NCBI GenBank assembly: GCA_029891385.1
Contig: JAIWQS010000236.1
Span: forward strand, 1,227,501 to 1,291,500
DNA from: Erythroxylum novogranatense
Taxonomy: Eukaryota; Streptophyta; Magnoliopsida; Malpighiales; Erythroxylaceae
DNA length: 64,000 nucleotides
Direction: 5' to 3'
Part shown: piece after piece, positions 25,101 through 38,670 of the stretch
How the letters are laid out: each line of letters begins with the position of its first letter
Numbering within the stretch: the stretch's first letter is position 1
Position numbers and translations under genes: made by a program
Notes under the pieces: model-generated
The model's input: only the letters and a program-made list of their open reading frames with translations
Databases searched by the model: none
Told to the model about the DNA's origin: nothing

Positions 25101-26910
25101 TATGCTTCACGGCGGTTGAAGCCATATGAGTTGAATTATCCGACTCATGATCCGGAATTAGCGGTAATTTTGCCCTAAAGATTTGGAACACTACTTGTAT
25201 GGGGTTCAGACAAGGGTCTTCACGGACCACAAAAGTCTTAAGTACATTATGAGTCGAGAAAGAGTTGAACTTAAAGCGAGAGGCGATGGTTGGAGTTGCT
25301 CGAGGACTATGACACGATGATAGAGTATCATCCAGCAAAGCGAATGTAGTGGCAGATGCTTTGAGCGAAGTCATCCATAGCTTATGTGCAATCGGTTTAC
25401 TTGCCTCTGTTGGAGCAGATGGCCAAGTTGAAGATCGGTTTAAGCGAATGAATCGGATGGTGTTATTGCTCGATTGAGTGAGACTATCCTTAGGAGAAGG
25501 TCGAGGAGTTGCAGAGGCGGGATCTGAAATTAAGTAAGTTGAGAGATGAAATTCAACATGGTAGCGATCGAGAAGTGCAAGTAAGGATGATGGGCTAATG
25601 GTAGTCGGAAGCAGTTGTGTATTCGAATGATAAAGCGATTAAGGATGAAATCATGGATGAGGCACACAATCGCCTTATTCCATGTACCCGAGCGACACAG
25701 AATGTCAGAGATTTGAAGGAACATTTACGGTGGAAAGGCATGAAGAGGGCGTGGTGAATATGTGGCGGATGTACAGTGTGTTAGCAGGTCAAGGCTGAAC
25801 ACCGGGCACCTTGAGCATGCTAAGGCCATTGTCCATTCTGAATGGAAGTGGCAAAGGATCACGATGGATTTTACGATGGGTTTGCCTAGGACCGGCAAGA
25901 AGCATGATGCCATTTGGGTTATAGTTGATCGGTTAACCAAGTCGGCCCATTTTAAGGTCAAGCAAAGCAGATTCATTGCAAGTCTTAGCGAAGTATATTG
26001 ATGAAGTAGTAAGGTTTTATGGGTTCGAATTCTATAATATCAAGCGAGGATCCACGATTCACATCAAGATTTTGGGAAGTCTGCGGAGGCATTAGGAACT
26101 AGGCTGAATTCGATCTGGCGTTTCATCCTCGGTGATGGTCGATGCGAGAGGACAATCAGGACTCTAGAGGGATGCTTAGAGCATGTCATGGACTTGAGAG
26201 GGCATGGGATGATCATTTGCCGTTGGTCGAATTTGCTTACAACAATTCGTACCATTCGAGCATAGAGATGGCTCCTTATGAAGCCCTTTATGGCGAAGAT
26301 GCGGACTCCGATATCTTTGGGATGAGGAAGGTGAGAGGAAGCTAGTGGGACGAGTTGGTCCGATGACGATTGAAAGTGGAGGTAATCAAACGGCGACTTA
26401 AGGCCGCCGGAGCGAGAATGAAAAGCTATGCGATGCTAACAGTAAAAGAAATGGATTATCACGATGGGTGACAAGGTGTTCCTCAAGGCGTCTCCATGGA
26501 AGGAGTTATGAGATTGCAAGAAAGGAAGTTAAGTCCTCGATATGTTGGTCCGTATGAAATTCTAGAGAGGATCGGGTCGTTAGCTTCTGATTAGCATTGC
26601 CTCGAGTTGTCTCGGATCCGACGTTTTCATGTTTCTATGTTGAGAAAGTGCAGATCGGATCCTTCTCACATAATTGAGACCTCGAGAGGTTCAGGTGAGT
26701 GATGATCGAGCTATGAGGAGATGCCGATGGCGATTACAGATAGCAAGAGAAAGTTCTCGAAACAAGGCGATTGACTAGTTCAAGTCCTTTGGAGAAATCA
26801 TGCGAGTTGAAGAGCGGCGTGGGAACCCTTGGATGCAATGAAGGAGAAGTATCACACCTCTTGATGAGTCGGTAAGAATTTTGAGGACGAAATTTCTTAA
26901 AGGGGAGAAA
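22166..26910 (+). pseudogene. Degraded gag-pol of the 18594-30373 element
   Basis: Fragments appear in the expected order. Gag start: PRRRTRGAQLDQ near 22380. Gag core: GEAWLKRT and VEYAASLLRGSA at 22690-22800. Zinc knuckle remnants: CDQCGKFH near 23335, then RCGEGH-like. [16 protein letters not shown] near 24300, [10 protein letters not shown] near 24370, FVIVFIDDI near 24600. RNase [24 protein letters not shown] near 25095-25165. Integrase: EWKWQRITMDFTMGLPRTGKKHDAIWVIVDRLTKSAHF at 25840-25955, then [22 protein letters not shown] chromodomain remnant lies near 26750 and the frame ends near FEDEIS (26880). PPT AAAGGGGAGAAA ends at 26910. Frame changes occur every 50-250 bp, too many for such similar LTRs unless some are sequencing error. 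Confidence 0.82.
22170..22181 (+). other. Primer-binding site (initiator tRNA-Met type)
   Basis: TGGTATCGAGGC follows the LTR end after 4 bases. The canonical plant PBS is TGGTATCAGAGC, so this copy differs exactly at the CAGAG core (CGAGG). Confidence 0.7.
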
Positions 26911-29900
26911 TATTAGCCCCAAAATTTTTATGTAATTAAGCATGATTAGAGTAATTAAGTAAATTATGTTAACATTAATTGACTTGACATTGAGTAATAT
27001 GAGTTGGCATTAAAGATGTTAGGTAATGAGTTAATGGAATTAAATGAATTAGTTGGGTTTTAATGAGGTAGGAAAGAAAAGAAAGATAAAATGGGCTTAA
27101 AGATAATTGGGCTAAGTAAGTTGTAGGATAAAGAGAAGTAAGGAGGATGTAGGAAAAATGAAAGAAGAAGAATTAAATGAAGGCTTGGGCCTTTTGGGCT
27201 AAGTGGATTAGAGAAGAAGTATAAAGGAGGAGTTTAAGTGAGTTAGTGTAGGAAGAAGTGAGATTCTGAAATTTAAAGGAGAAGAGGAGAAGTTTCGTAG
27301 AAGAGGAAAGAAAGGAGAAGAAGAAAGGAGCTTGCTAGGGTTTGGCATTTCCATGAAAGTGAGTGAGTTTTGAAGAAAGAGCAAGAAGAAAAAGTGGAGA
27401 GGAGAGTCTAAGCTTTATTTTGATCTGAGAAACCCTTGGGTTGAGTAAAGATTCAAGGTAAGTTATGAAATGTAGTTTGAGTTTGGCTTGATTTTATGGT
27501 TTAGAAAGCTTAGAAAGAAGATGGGTTTAGTGATTCTAGGGTTGATTTCATGATTAAAGTTCATTAGGTTTTCAATTTTAGAGATGTGAGGTTCTTTCCT
27601 TGCCATGAATGAAGGAGGACAAGAAAGAAGAGGAGAACAAGAGAGAAACTTCCTTAGGCAAGCAAGCAAGGATATAAGGTGGGTTTCACTTTTATCTTTA
27701 TGTTGGTAATGCTTTAAATATTATCTTAACTAAGGAAAATTAATGTTTTCAACTATCTTAGAATAAGCATTAATTGACTTTTGATTGTGTATAAATTGAT
27801 GGATGATTGCCATTAGGTGAGAAATTGATTAGTGCATGACATTGCTTGAAATTGCCATAAATTGGATGAGCATGAATGAGATCATGAAATGTGAGCTAAG
27901 CATGAAATGTGCTTTAAGCATGATCGACTTTATGGATGCTTAAATATCCATTTTCAGAAAATTAGTCGTGAGACAAGACAAGTCCAGCTTTTATGCATGA
28001 AATTAAGTGTTATGTGGGTTAGTTAAGTCCACCAGCAGAGTCACGTGCACGTCGACCAGTATAGCCTTCACCCGGCTGCCCGATTGTGGCATAGGATGTT
28101 CCTTTTAGGACTCCTCAGCATATGACTACACTTGTGTAGCTCATCAGTAACCCGTGGACTTTTCGAACCATCAGCTATGTGTTTACATGTTAGCGTATAT
28201 TTTGCAAGAATGAGAATGATATGAAGCATGAACATTATGTTTTGAGATTGATAAATTTCATGAATTGCATGATTTCTATGCAAGTTGCTAAAAGTATGAT
28301 TAATGAAGCAATATAGCTTATTAGCCTAAATATAAATGTGTCACCCACGAGAAAGCTCACCCCACCTTCCGTCCCATCTCCAGGTAAAGATCGGGATCAT
28401 GAAGAATGAGCTCAAGGCATACTTCAAAATTATGTTTTGATGTATTTCAAGCAAATTGTTGTAAACAATGCTTTAGATGCATTTAAGAAAAGTGTAGTAT
28501 TTTGGAAGTGTATTTGAACAATGTTGTAAAAAGGGCTTGAAATGCCCACTAAAGCATTATAAGCTACTCACTTTGAGCGTAAATGAAATCAAGAATGCTA
28601 AGTTCAAATGTATTTTGAGAAATCCATGCATGTTTAAGCCAATTGCATCATTATTATAGTTTGGATATGATAGATGATTAAGAGTGTGGCTGTTGCTTGA
28701 ATGGTGTTTGAAGATACCTTAGGGTTTAATCATGTTATATGAGGTTGTATGATGAGTCTTACGCAGGTGGAAGTATTAGGATTGAAAATTGGATAGATGT
28801 ACTTTCAGGAAGAGTCATCAAATTTTCCCAATTTAATGAGAACTTAAGCCTCGATTTTGACCTTCGTAGGACTTGAATTAGATAAATGAGCTTTCATGAA
28901 TATTGTAGTAGAAGGTTAGAGCTTTCCAAAGGTATATCGTTTGCTAAATTTGGAGTTCGGAGTCAAAAGATATGATCCTTAATAGAAAAGCGAGAAGGAA
29001 GGAAATCGAGAAGATAGAAAGCGAAGGAAGGAAATCGGAAGATAGAAATCGGAAGGAAGGAAATCGGAAGATAAAAGCGAAGGAAGAAATCGGAAGATAG
29101 AAATCGGAAGGAAGGAAATCGGAAGATGAAAAGCGAAGATAGAAATCAGAAGATAGAAAAGCGAAGGAAGGAAATCGAAGATAGAAAAGCGAAGGAAGGA
29201 AATCGGAAGATAGAAATCGGAAGGAAGGAAATCGGAAGATAGAAAAGCGAGAAGATAGAAAGCGAAGATAGAAATCGGAAGATAGAAAAGCGAAGATAGA
29301 AATCAGAAGATAGAAAAGCAGAAGATAGAAATCAGAAGGTAGAAAAGCAGAAGATAGAAATCAGAAGATAGAAAATCAGAAGGTAGAAAGCGGAAGATAG
29401 AAATCGAGAAGATAGAAAAGCGAAGATAGAAATCGAGGAAGATGAAAAGCGAAGATAGAAAAGCCGAAGATAGAAAGCCGAAGATAGAAAAGCAGAAGAT
29501 AGAAAAGCAGAAGATAGAAATCAGAAGATAGAAAAGCAGAAGATAGAAAGCAGAAGATAGAAAAGCAGAATATAGAAATCAGAAGATAGAAAAGCAGAAG
29601 ATAGAAATCAGAAGATAGAAAAGCAGAAGATAGAAAAGCAGAAGATAGAAATCAGACGATAGAAAACCAGATGATAGAAATCAGATGATGGAAAAATATG
29701 ACCCTACAGAATGTAGGAGATAGAATCAGCCTTTGTAGTCTTCATGAGAGTTGTAGATCTAGATGTCTACTTTCGTATGGTGAAAGAACGAAAACATTTG
29801 GAGCTATAGATTAAAAGTTATAGCAAATCGCGTCAAAAGAGTTTCAATCCGATTTCAGAAGTGAGCATGGTCCAATGTTTCGGGCATAATTCTCTCATAC

Positions 29901-30373
29901 GACCTCCAAATGAGGTGAGGCTTAAACCATTGGATTTATAAGACACATATATTTCACTCCATAAAATTTGGTATCAATTGGAGTTAACTTGATTAAGTTT
30001 GTTCTAAAACAAGTGAAAGGTCAGTTAAGAGGGCATGTTTCGGGTATGAACTCTCTTAGATTTTTGGAGTGTATCTTGAGTTATATGACTCCGATTAAGG
30101 TGATTCTTGCCTCTGTGTGAACGTGAGGCCTTAAGCTACATTGATATGAACAAGTCTAAATGTGATTTTGATGATTAGGTAGTGTACGCTCATCACCCTT
30201 ATGGAACCACAGCATCAAACGCTGCAAAGTAGGGAGCGCAAGCTTTAGGGCTCTGAAATTTTGGGCTCTGGAAACGGGTCCAATAGGTGTGGAATGTAAG
30301 CAAGAGCATGAGTGTTAATGTTAAGGTATAAATAGTTAGAGTTGGGATCCGGTCTCGAGATCGGGTTCTAACA
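26911..30373 (+). repeat. 3' LTR of the 18594-30373 element
   Basis: Begins TATTAGCCCC, where the 5' LTR has TGTTAGCCCC, so the TG terminus is mutated to TA. Ends GGTTCTAACA. The acceptor-like site reads CTCCAG|GTAAAG (28383), unlike CTCCGG in the 5' LTR. Donor-like site at 27458; conserved box at 28041-28146; purine array at 28985-29690. Confidence 0.88.
28985..29690. repeat. Purine-rich tandem array, 3' LTR copy
   Basis: Same unit types as 20690-21490 but about 100 bp shorter and with units rearranged. Confidence 0.9.
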
Positions 30374-30927
30374 TTGAAGTAAACAGAGGGTCCCTGTCAG
30401 AAACAATCGAATCTGAGATCCCATGCAATCTCACAATCTCATCAATGTACTTCTTTGCTAGCACATGCAAAGAATCAATCTGCTTAATCGCCAGAAAATG
30501 AGCTGACTTCGTCAACCAATCCACAATAACCCAAATGGCATCATGCTTCCTACTGGTCTTAGGCAAACCCATAAGAAAATCTATGGTCACCCTTTGCCAC
30601 TTCCATTCCGGAATAGGTAACGACCTCAACTTGCCTGAAGGTGCCTGATGTTCAGCTTTGACTTGCTGACACACTAGGCACTTACTCACAAAGTCTGCTA
30701 CATCCCTCTTCATGCCTTTCCACCAAAAATGCTCTCTCAAATTCCTGTACATCCTGGTGCTACCTGGATGCATGGCATAAGGCGCATTGTGTGCCTCGTC
30801 CATAATCTCAGCCTTAACCTCCTGCACATCTGGGATACACAACCTATTCCCCACTATCATAAGCCCATCATCCCTCACTATTATCTCAGAAATCTTACCA
30901 CTCTGAATTTCATCCCTAAGTCTGCTC
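30374..30927 (-). pseudogene. Outer gypsy pol: integrase zinc finger and core N-half
   Basis: Read on the minus strand. It contains the HHCC zinc-binding segment (HPGSTRMYRNLREHFWW...CLVCQQVK), then the core with the first catalytic Asp (VTIDFLMGLP...HDAIWVIVDWLTKSAHF) and the second Asp (VSDRDPLFTS). It is bounded by two insertions. To the right, the upstream pol continues beyond 42857; to the left, the catalytic Glu segment continues at 18588. Within this piece the frame is open, unlike the rest of pol. Confidence 0.88.
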
Positions 30928-33900
30928 TGTAACATCCCATCTCCGATGGGAAGGGTCTTCTCATAAATTGGGACGGGTTAGGAGTATTGAATTATATCTC
31001 GGCTTGAACATACAACTTATCGCCTCTATGATTGATGGTTTGTTGCACTTGCACATGGTAAACATGCATTCATGACATTTTTCGGCTTAGGTTTCAAATT
31101 GAGATCTTTTATGAAATTTATGGGATAATTATATTTGAAAAATTATTTGGAGTACTCCATTGATTGTTTTACATTTTTAGGGATTTATAGAAATTTTTCT
31201 GGAATTGTTCGGAGAAAATTCCTGGACCGGCAAAATCGCCGGTAAATGGCCTAAATGTGTTTTTGTTGTGGAAAATATGGTTTTCGTGTTTGAACAATTA
31301 TTGGGAGTGGACTGTCATATGTTTTATAATTTTGGGCAATTTAGGTAATTTTCAAAAAAATGATTGGGGGAAATTCCCGAAAATTTTCGGACCGAAAAAT
31401 TTTAACAGACTGACTGAGTGATCTGTTTTGTGCTGAACAGGATTGCCTAATGGCATGAGATTAGTGGATAAATGAGGTTAGGATAATATTATAGTGCCAT
31501 GATTAGAAATTAATTGGGATTAGCACTTAATTGCATATGATTAACCTTATTTTTGTCTTTTTCTTCCTTACTTGCCAAGTGTCTTTCTCATTTATTACTT
31601 TTGTCTCATTTTTCTCATCATCTACGACCTTCTCCTAGGATATTTTTAAAAACCTCATTTGGAAAACTTGACTCCTTCTCATCCGAAGCATTGTTTTTCT
31701 TCTTTGGTGTGGCTCTTCTCCTCCTTCGAATCCTCTTCTTCTTTTTCCATACAAGAAGGTTTTTCCTTGGTTCCTTGCTTGCTTCTCTCCACACATAGAT
31801 CAAGTTGAAGCCTTGAGTTGATGATGGTCCTTGTGATGTTTGTGATAACCGTAGGTGAGGGTTGATATAAGTTGGTGTGAACTTGAAGATTGGAGGAAAC
31901 TAGAGCTTGCAACTTGTTTGGTGATCATTTATGTTTGTATTGCTTTTCTTTGGTAGGTAGAAGCCATTATGGGAAGCACTTATGCATTTATTTCATGATG
32001 ATAAGGGTAGGTTTAAATGGGTTTAAATATATGCTTGTGTATGGATGAATGAATGAATAAGGTTTCCATTGATTTGACTTGGTTTTGGATTGAGTTTGCA
32101 AGGTTAGATGCATGGAAAAGTAATGAAAGTTAATTGTGTATGTGCTGCCAAAGTTTGTTTAAGTATACAAATAAATGTTGTGATAAGTTTGTGGCTGAAT
32201 TAGAGGTTTAACTGGATGCTTAGTGATGTGTTATTGATATTAGAAGTGATAGGAGTTAGGTTAATGTTGAAAGCTGGAAAATGAATCTTTGACCTATTGT
32301 AATGTTTTGATTATAACTAATTGTGTAGGTGAGCAAATGAGGTGAGGTTTGTGCCCAATGAAACTATGGGATGTTGGCTTCAACTTTGTATGAAATAGGT
32401 GATGTTAAATTGTAATGTTAGAAGGGTGAATCTTTGCATGGAAAGTTTCTGTTTGTAGGGTCTGTGAACAGTACCCGCATATATGACCTGATTATTTTGC
32501 AGATTTTTCTAAATTAATTGAGATGGAATTAGGGAAAATGGGCTTCATGAAAGTTGAGGCATATTAAGTTAGCTTTCCATTGCCACTGATCTTGCTAATT
32601 TTCGAGTTGTATATTGGGAGAAATGAACTGATTACTATTGACTGGTTTTGAGCATTTTGATGAAACCTAGCCTAAGTGTTGAATTTGTGAGCTTGCGGAT
32701 TGGAAGAAATTTTAGCAAATTATGTGAGCTGATTTGGTGTGAGTGATCTTATGAAAAGTTGCAGAGGAAGGAATTATCTTGAAAATGATATATGGTGTGT
32801 AATTTTTAGAGGTCAGATTTGGGAGTTATGATTTTTCAAACATTGAACCTGCATTAGGTTATGAATTGCTGATCATGGCAGTAACTTGCATAACAGTTTT
32901 GAAATTGTTAGAAATTGAATTGGATTTTGAGTTCTTCATGAAAATTGAATTTTGAGATCTTATCTTTTCAGGGATATAAGATTGTGATTTTTTTGACATT
33001 TGTGCTAAGTGAATTACTGTTTGGAAAATTACTGTCCAGATTGGTTGATTTCAGTAGACTGATTCTTTGTTGAATTGTTTGACCTAGTTAGTTATGGAGT
33101 TTGATTTTGGGTTGTTCATGAAAGTTGTAGATGGCATTGTGAACTTATTGAGCATATTTATGTAGGAATTTTGGGCTGAAGAATAAAGAGTTATGGAATT
33201 TGCAATGTCTGTTTTGTTTTAATGGGATTTGATTAGGTAGTAGCTTTGAAGGGAATTTTGACACCCTTAGTGATAAAATTGATTTTTGTGGTCTTCTTGA
33301 TAATTGTAGAGGTTTTTATGATCTTTCGAACAAGGTATAATTTGTATTTTTCTGAATTGTGTGCTAAGAGCTATGAGTGTTGGAAGTTGGATTAGAAATC
33401 GAGGAAAAGGGAATGGGATTGTGGAATCACGCCTTGGGTCGCTAGGCGGACGCCTCGCCAAGCGACGAGGCTCAGATGAACGGCATCGCTAGAGCGACGC
33501 CTAAGCCCAGCTGACGAAGCAAGGCAGGTGCTATTTAATTATTATTTGATTTTTGGTATTTGGTGATTCTTTTGTCAATTTCTTTTCCATCCGACGTCCG
33601 ATTGACTTGATTCTTGAAGCATCGGTTTGTGAAATATTGAATTTCATTTTGTGAAAAATTGGGAATTTTAGGCGGAAATTGGCGTGGCCGGGTAACAAGC
33701 CGTGAATCAACGTTTCATTTAATTAGGGAACCTATAGAGGTCCGAATTAGCGTCGTCGTAGCCATTAGATTTCTAATTTTTAAGCGAAAAAAAATGGGAT
33801 TAGGTAGGAATATCATGAACATGCATTGTGCACCTGCAAATTGCTTCATATGCATTATTAAATAGTTCTGATTGGACAAAAGGTAATGGTTATATTTTCT

Positions 33901-35092
33901 GATTATCATAGAGGCATATTTGGAGCGTCGATCTCCGGCGTTACTAAGACTTCCAGATATTAGCTCGAATGCGGTGAGTAACCTAGTTGGTTTCTCAAAT
34001 TCTGATTGCTTACATGCTCTATATGAATTACTTGTAAAGGTGAGCTGTATGATCACTGGTGTGTTTAGGATCAAATTGCATGCTACTACTTAATTGGATT
34101 GGACTATTACATGATTACTGAAATCTATTGGATTGAATTGCATGCTTTTACTGTACTGGAATGGATCACGGTGTAAGGCGGGAAGGCGATATCTTTGGCT
34201 TTATAGCCATAATTACTGAATCACTGAACACTATATCGCATGCATAAATGCATGATCAGATAATGGATGTGTCCCAAGTTGCTACTATCACTGAAAAGAG
34301 CCTCGGCTCTCACATTTATCTTGTGGGGCTTAGCAGGGGAGAAATCTCGACGGCGTCCTTACTATTCTTGGTGAGCACTTGGGCACAACACTGAATAACT
34401 AAAAAAGAGTCACATATGCATTGCATACACTTGAATGACTATTTTGTGACAATTACTGCTTACGTGATGACATGAATTACTATAAACTGTGATATGATAC
34501 TGTAAAGTGTTACATGCTACTGTAAATTGTTACATGTTACTGCAAATTGTTATATAATGCTGTAAACTGTTATATTATACTGATGACTGAATATTACTGT
34601 ATTATGCGGTACGCCATGTGCGTAATGCATGATTTGAGTGAACCATCGATGATGGTTTCTCACTGAGTTCGCAAACTCACCCAACATTGCAAATATTTTC
34701 GGGGATCGAAAAGTACCCGTTGGCGCAGGAGTACGAGTCTTGATTGCAAGTCGAGTTAAGGTCGAGGATCAGTTCACGCTCGCATTTGTGTCTTTTGAAT
34801 TATATGTAAATTTGTATTTCCATAAGGTTCGTCTTGGTATTGCCGAGTGCCGATTGATTAATGTTGTATTGTAATTTGATTACCAAATAATGATCGATTG
34901 AAAATGATTTCGTATTAGAGCGTGCCCAAATTATTCTTGGTATTTACTTTCGATGGGATTTAAATATATATATGTATATATATATTACCAAGTTTTAAAG
35001 CTATTATTATTCTAGCATACCACCCTCATGGTTGCGGGCTCGGATATCACCGTCGATGTCGGGTTCGAGTCTCGTGGGAGTGGGATGCTACA
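30928..35092 (+). repeat. 5' LTR of the non-coding element
   Basis: Shared modules: repeated 'TTCATGAAAGTTG...GTTAGCTTTCCATTG' blocks (32540-33330), a GC-rich cassette at 33424-33530, the CCGACGTCCGATTGACTTGA module at 33592, a hairpin GAGCCTCGGCTC at 34311, and the hairpin/ACCC block GAGTTCGCAAACTCACCC near 34665. An 81-codon open frame at 31553-31798 recurs unchanged at 39290-39535 only because the LTRs are duplicates. Confidence 0.88.
33424..33530. repeat. GC-rich GCGACGCCTCGCC cassette, 5' LTR
   Basis: Short repeats of GTCGCTAGGCGGACGCCTCG / GCATCGCTAGAGCGACGCC type with dyad symmetry (AGCGACG/CGTCGCT). The 3' LTR copy (41160-41275) has CGCCCTAGCGACGAGG in place of several of these bases. 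Confidence 0.75.
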
Positions 35093-38000
35093 TTTAATAT
35101 CGAGCCGAAGTACAATCTTATGGGCTTTACGAAAAAAAAATGTGTCAAGTTATGTGCATTTAAGTCATGTCACGACAGACAGTGACAACTGATCCCCAGT
35201 GTAGTATGTGAGTCGTATGCATAAGTATGTCTTAGTCATTTAAGCGATTAGAAAAAGTGAGAAAAAGGATAATGTGTTAGAATGTGATAAAAGGAAGAAT
35301 CGGATATTGCAAAATAGGAAAAAGTGTATGGTTCGATCAGACAGACGAATATTTAGTGTGCTGGTATTGACGGGTATATTATGAAGTACAATAGAGGAAA
35401 ATGAGATGTGATAATGGTAAGATTTACAGTGTATAAGGTAAAGGAAAATAAAGTGTTCTATGATATAGAAAAGTTACAATTGGGATTGATTACCGTGATG
35501 AGAGTTATAAATAAGGATTGGTGATTTGGAGTCAAAATATATTAAGTGCAAAATCAAGAATGATTTCATATCTGTGATATTGATTTGAGTGTGAAAATAT
35601 ATGGGTATAATGTGATAATGAAAAATGTAAGACAATGAAATTGGTAGATGAAAAAGTTATTTGGGTTTAATTGATCTGCCTAATGCACACCTGATTATGG
35701 GAGCCCTATGGTAAGTGAAAATGTTCAGCTGCAATTGATGAGTTAATGGATACTTGCTAGCCAGAATTCTTGTCAGAAATTTTTTTTTTCCTTTATGAGT
35801 TAAAAGAAGAAATGAAAGTGCTTATAACGATCAGTTGTGAACGAATTGAGATTGTATATGATCCTCACGAGTGAGGACGGGTGTAAATAGGAAGGTTGTT
35901 GAGTTCAGATTATATTATCACTGTAAGTGTATATCTGATAGTGGGATTACTATCATGGGTAAAATGATTAAGCATAAATGAATAATTTACGTAAATATGA
36001 TATAAGAAGTAATCGGTGGCCTATTACATAAGCTCCGACTATAATGTCAGTAGCTCAAGTTTAGAATGAGTTAGAGTCAGGCATGAGCATGCTCTGAGAA
36101 AGAAGTGAGACAGTTAAAGATGTTCGCATTGGTAATGAGCTTGAGGAAATAAAAAGAGGGACATGAATATAGTAAGGTCCCCAAGATCAAGAACTGGTAC
36201 AAAAAAAAAGAATGGTTAGCGAAAATTAAATGAGATTAAGGTGTTATTAGCAGTATGAGCTATTAACGGGCAAATTGATGGGAATATATACATATATTGT
36301 CAGATAAGAAGTGATGATCAAGGTGATGTATGGTAAGATATTAGAGGAAATGAAATTGTTTAAGTGCCATTCAGAAATGTATCTTCGTGAAGTATCAAGA
36401 ATAACTGATTTGTATTACATCTGGCAGAGATTCTAGTGTAAGAGCTAAAATATGCTATTGAAAAAGTGTACATTACGTTAATGAGATGATTCTGATTATG
36501 TAAGAGAATTACTCAATATTAATTAAAGATTCGTGTATACTTTGTATAAGTATGTTCTGAAAGTACAAGATCGACATAACGATTGTTTATTCAAGTCAGT
36601 GAGTGATCTATTGCGAATAAATTGAGTTATGTGGAGAAATGAAGGTAAGGAACATGTGGCAGAATATGTTATGATAAGACAAATTATACGAAAAATTGTT
36701 CCTCATTAGAGACGTTCGATAATTAAAGAGGTATATGAATTGACTATGGGTATAAGAAGTTTATTGTATTACGAAAAAGGAACAGGTCTAAATTGTGTTT
36801 GGAGTGGATAATGAATATAAGTAAAAGAAATAGATGAATTGGTATTGGTGAGAAAATTGGTTATCATGTAAGTTTCATAAGAGTGAAATAAGGGATGAAT
36901 TAGTATGCGAATATAGGATATCGGGAGAATTAATAAAGATATAAGTAGTGATAAAATGCGAAAGTTCAAAAGATATGTGTATGCGAAATTTGGAATTAAT
37001 GAGAACTAATGGAATGCTGGATGCGTTCATAAATTGTCAAAGATTTTCTGGTTTTAGCGAATCGACAAGAATAACTGAGGAAAACATGTGAATGTTATGC
37101 CTGATAATCTTAAAGGAGACATTTGAAGAATTTACTATCTATATTGAAGTGTTCCAGTAAAGGTTCTGATGTGATCTATGGAAATTGGATAAAGTGATTT
37201 TATGCACCTTAGGATAAATATGATTCCATGGGAGGTATTATGATTGATGATTTGAAATTTGTTACACTGAGTGTGGCCTAAAAGCTTGGAGATATTAATC
37301 GTATAGAAATAGTTTGGAAATGTCTATGAATATGCAAATCGATACCGATTGAGTTATTTCGTGCAGTTGAATGATTTGAAAAGGATTAAACGGCTGATTA
37401 CTTCAAACTAAGCCAATGATGCAATTCAAGGGATTGAACAAAGAAATAAATAAATAAATTCAATTGTAGAAGATCAAAATTTGGGCAATAAGGTTATCAT
37501 ATCTAGTGTATTATTGAGTGTTAATAGTCGAACTGACACAAAAGGGGAAAAAGAAAGTATTATTAGCTATGGGAATTTTAAAGTTGGTGTGCATCAAAAC
37601 GAATTGGCAAAACCCGAAGTGAGGATGTAGAAATTGTAAACTGTATCGAATAACTGAAGATAACTCCAATTATAGAGGAAAGTGATAGGTATAGTTCAAA
37701 TTAAGAAATCTGGTTGATACTCATTACGGGAACTGTTAGTGAAAACGTAAGGAATGATCGAAGCTTTATGTTCTAGCACGAGTGTATAGAAAGAGTAGTT
37801 GAAAGGTTAGAATGAGAAATCAAATGATTATAAGTGAATGGTTCGAGAAAGCACAAGAAACAATCGAAGTGTTATGTTATAGTAAAAGTATTGTGGAAAA
37901 GCAATTGACGGTATAGTCTATCAAAGTGAACGATGACATGTGTGATTAACCAACAGGTATTTTTGGATTTCGTTGGGATATGAGATTGATGTATAGTGCA

Positions 38001-38670
38001 AAGGGATTATGGCATGACAATCATTATATTGGTGTTACCATTTGAAAAGTGTATAAGGGGTCTTACTGTCCAAAAGGAGTCATTATCCCTATATTATGTG
38101 ATCAGGGCAATAAAGTGATAGGTTAAGTAATTTAAGATGGTGACAATGAATCGAATTGATTCACACTGAGGTTACAAATGTCATGAGATTTGTGGGTTGA
38201 TAACGAAATCGATAAGTAATAAATGAAATATTTTGAAGTGTGTCACCCCGCCACAATGTACTTAGGTGGAAATAAAGGTGTAATTACGAAAAATTGAATT
38301 AAGTGAGAGTGGCCTCTGTCATTTGTGGTATGAATAGCATTATGGATTGGTAAGTTAGGCTAAAACCTAAAAGATGATTCAGATTCTAGCGTGTTTCATA
38401 GCTAAATTAGGAAATATTGTTAGGATTCGATATATATGTGTTTGATATTGAAAGTGACGAATCGGCGTAATCATGAGAAAGCGGTAAAATCATGTAAAGT
38501 TTGAGAAAGGAAAAAGAGTAATTGGTTGTTTTGATCTCCGTTAATTGACTGAATTTGGTCGTGTAGTGAAATTAGTGGGAAACAGAGGTTATTAATCGAA
38601 AAGACTCCCCTACCTTCCTGATCAACCGTATATGAAATTTATTGTGAAATTTTTATTAGGAGGGGAGAAT
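35093..38670 (+). other. Internal region of the non-coding element, no coding potential seen
   Basis: About 3.6 kb, AT-rich, with no plus-strand open frame of 60 codons or more and no gag, RT or integrase motif. The start TTTAATATCGAGCC resembles a mutated TTTGGTATCAGAGCC PBS. Several phrases look like worn gypsy pol text but none could be assigned. It ends with a good PPT. Confidence 0.7.

Larger units (their letters stand above)
18594..30373 (+). mobile_element. Ty3/gypsy chromovirus-like element with about 3.5-kb LTRs
   Basis: Complete by structure: TSD TTGAA (18589-18593 and 30374-30378), 5' LTR 18594-22165 (TGTTAGCCCC...TTCTAACA), PBS near 22170, degraded gag-pol 22166-26896, PPT 26897-26910 and 3' LTR 26911-30373. 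It sits in the host element's integrase gene, between the second catalytic Asp and the Glu, and the host frame resumes across the TSD. The two LTRs are highly similar, so insertion is recent relative to the host. The internal domain has very many small indels. Confidence 0.9.

Noticed and set aside
31553..31798. 81-codon ORF conserved identically at 39290-39535
   Set aside because: Both copies lie in the two LTRs of one element; identity reflects LTR duplication, not protein selection. The peptide is low-complexity.
35093..38670. Hidden novel gene in the element interior
   Set aside because: No long open frame, no start or stop pattern, no codon bias; composition fits decayed or non-coding element sequence.
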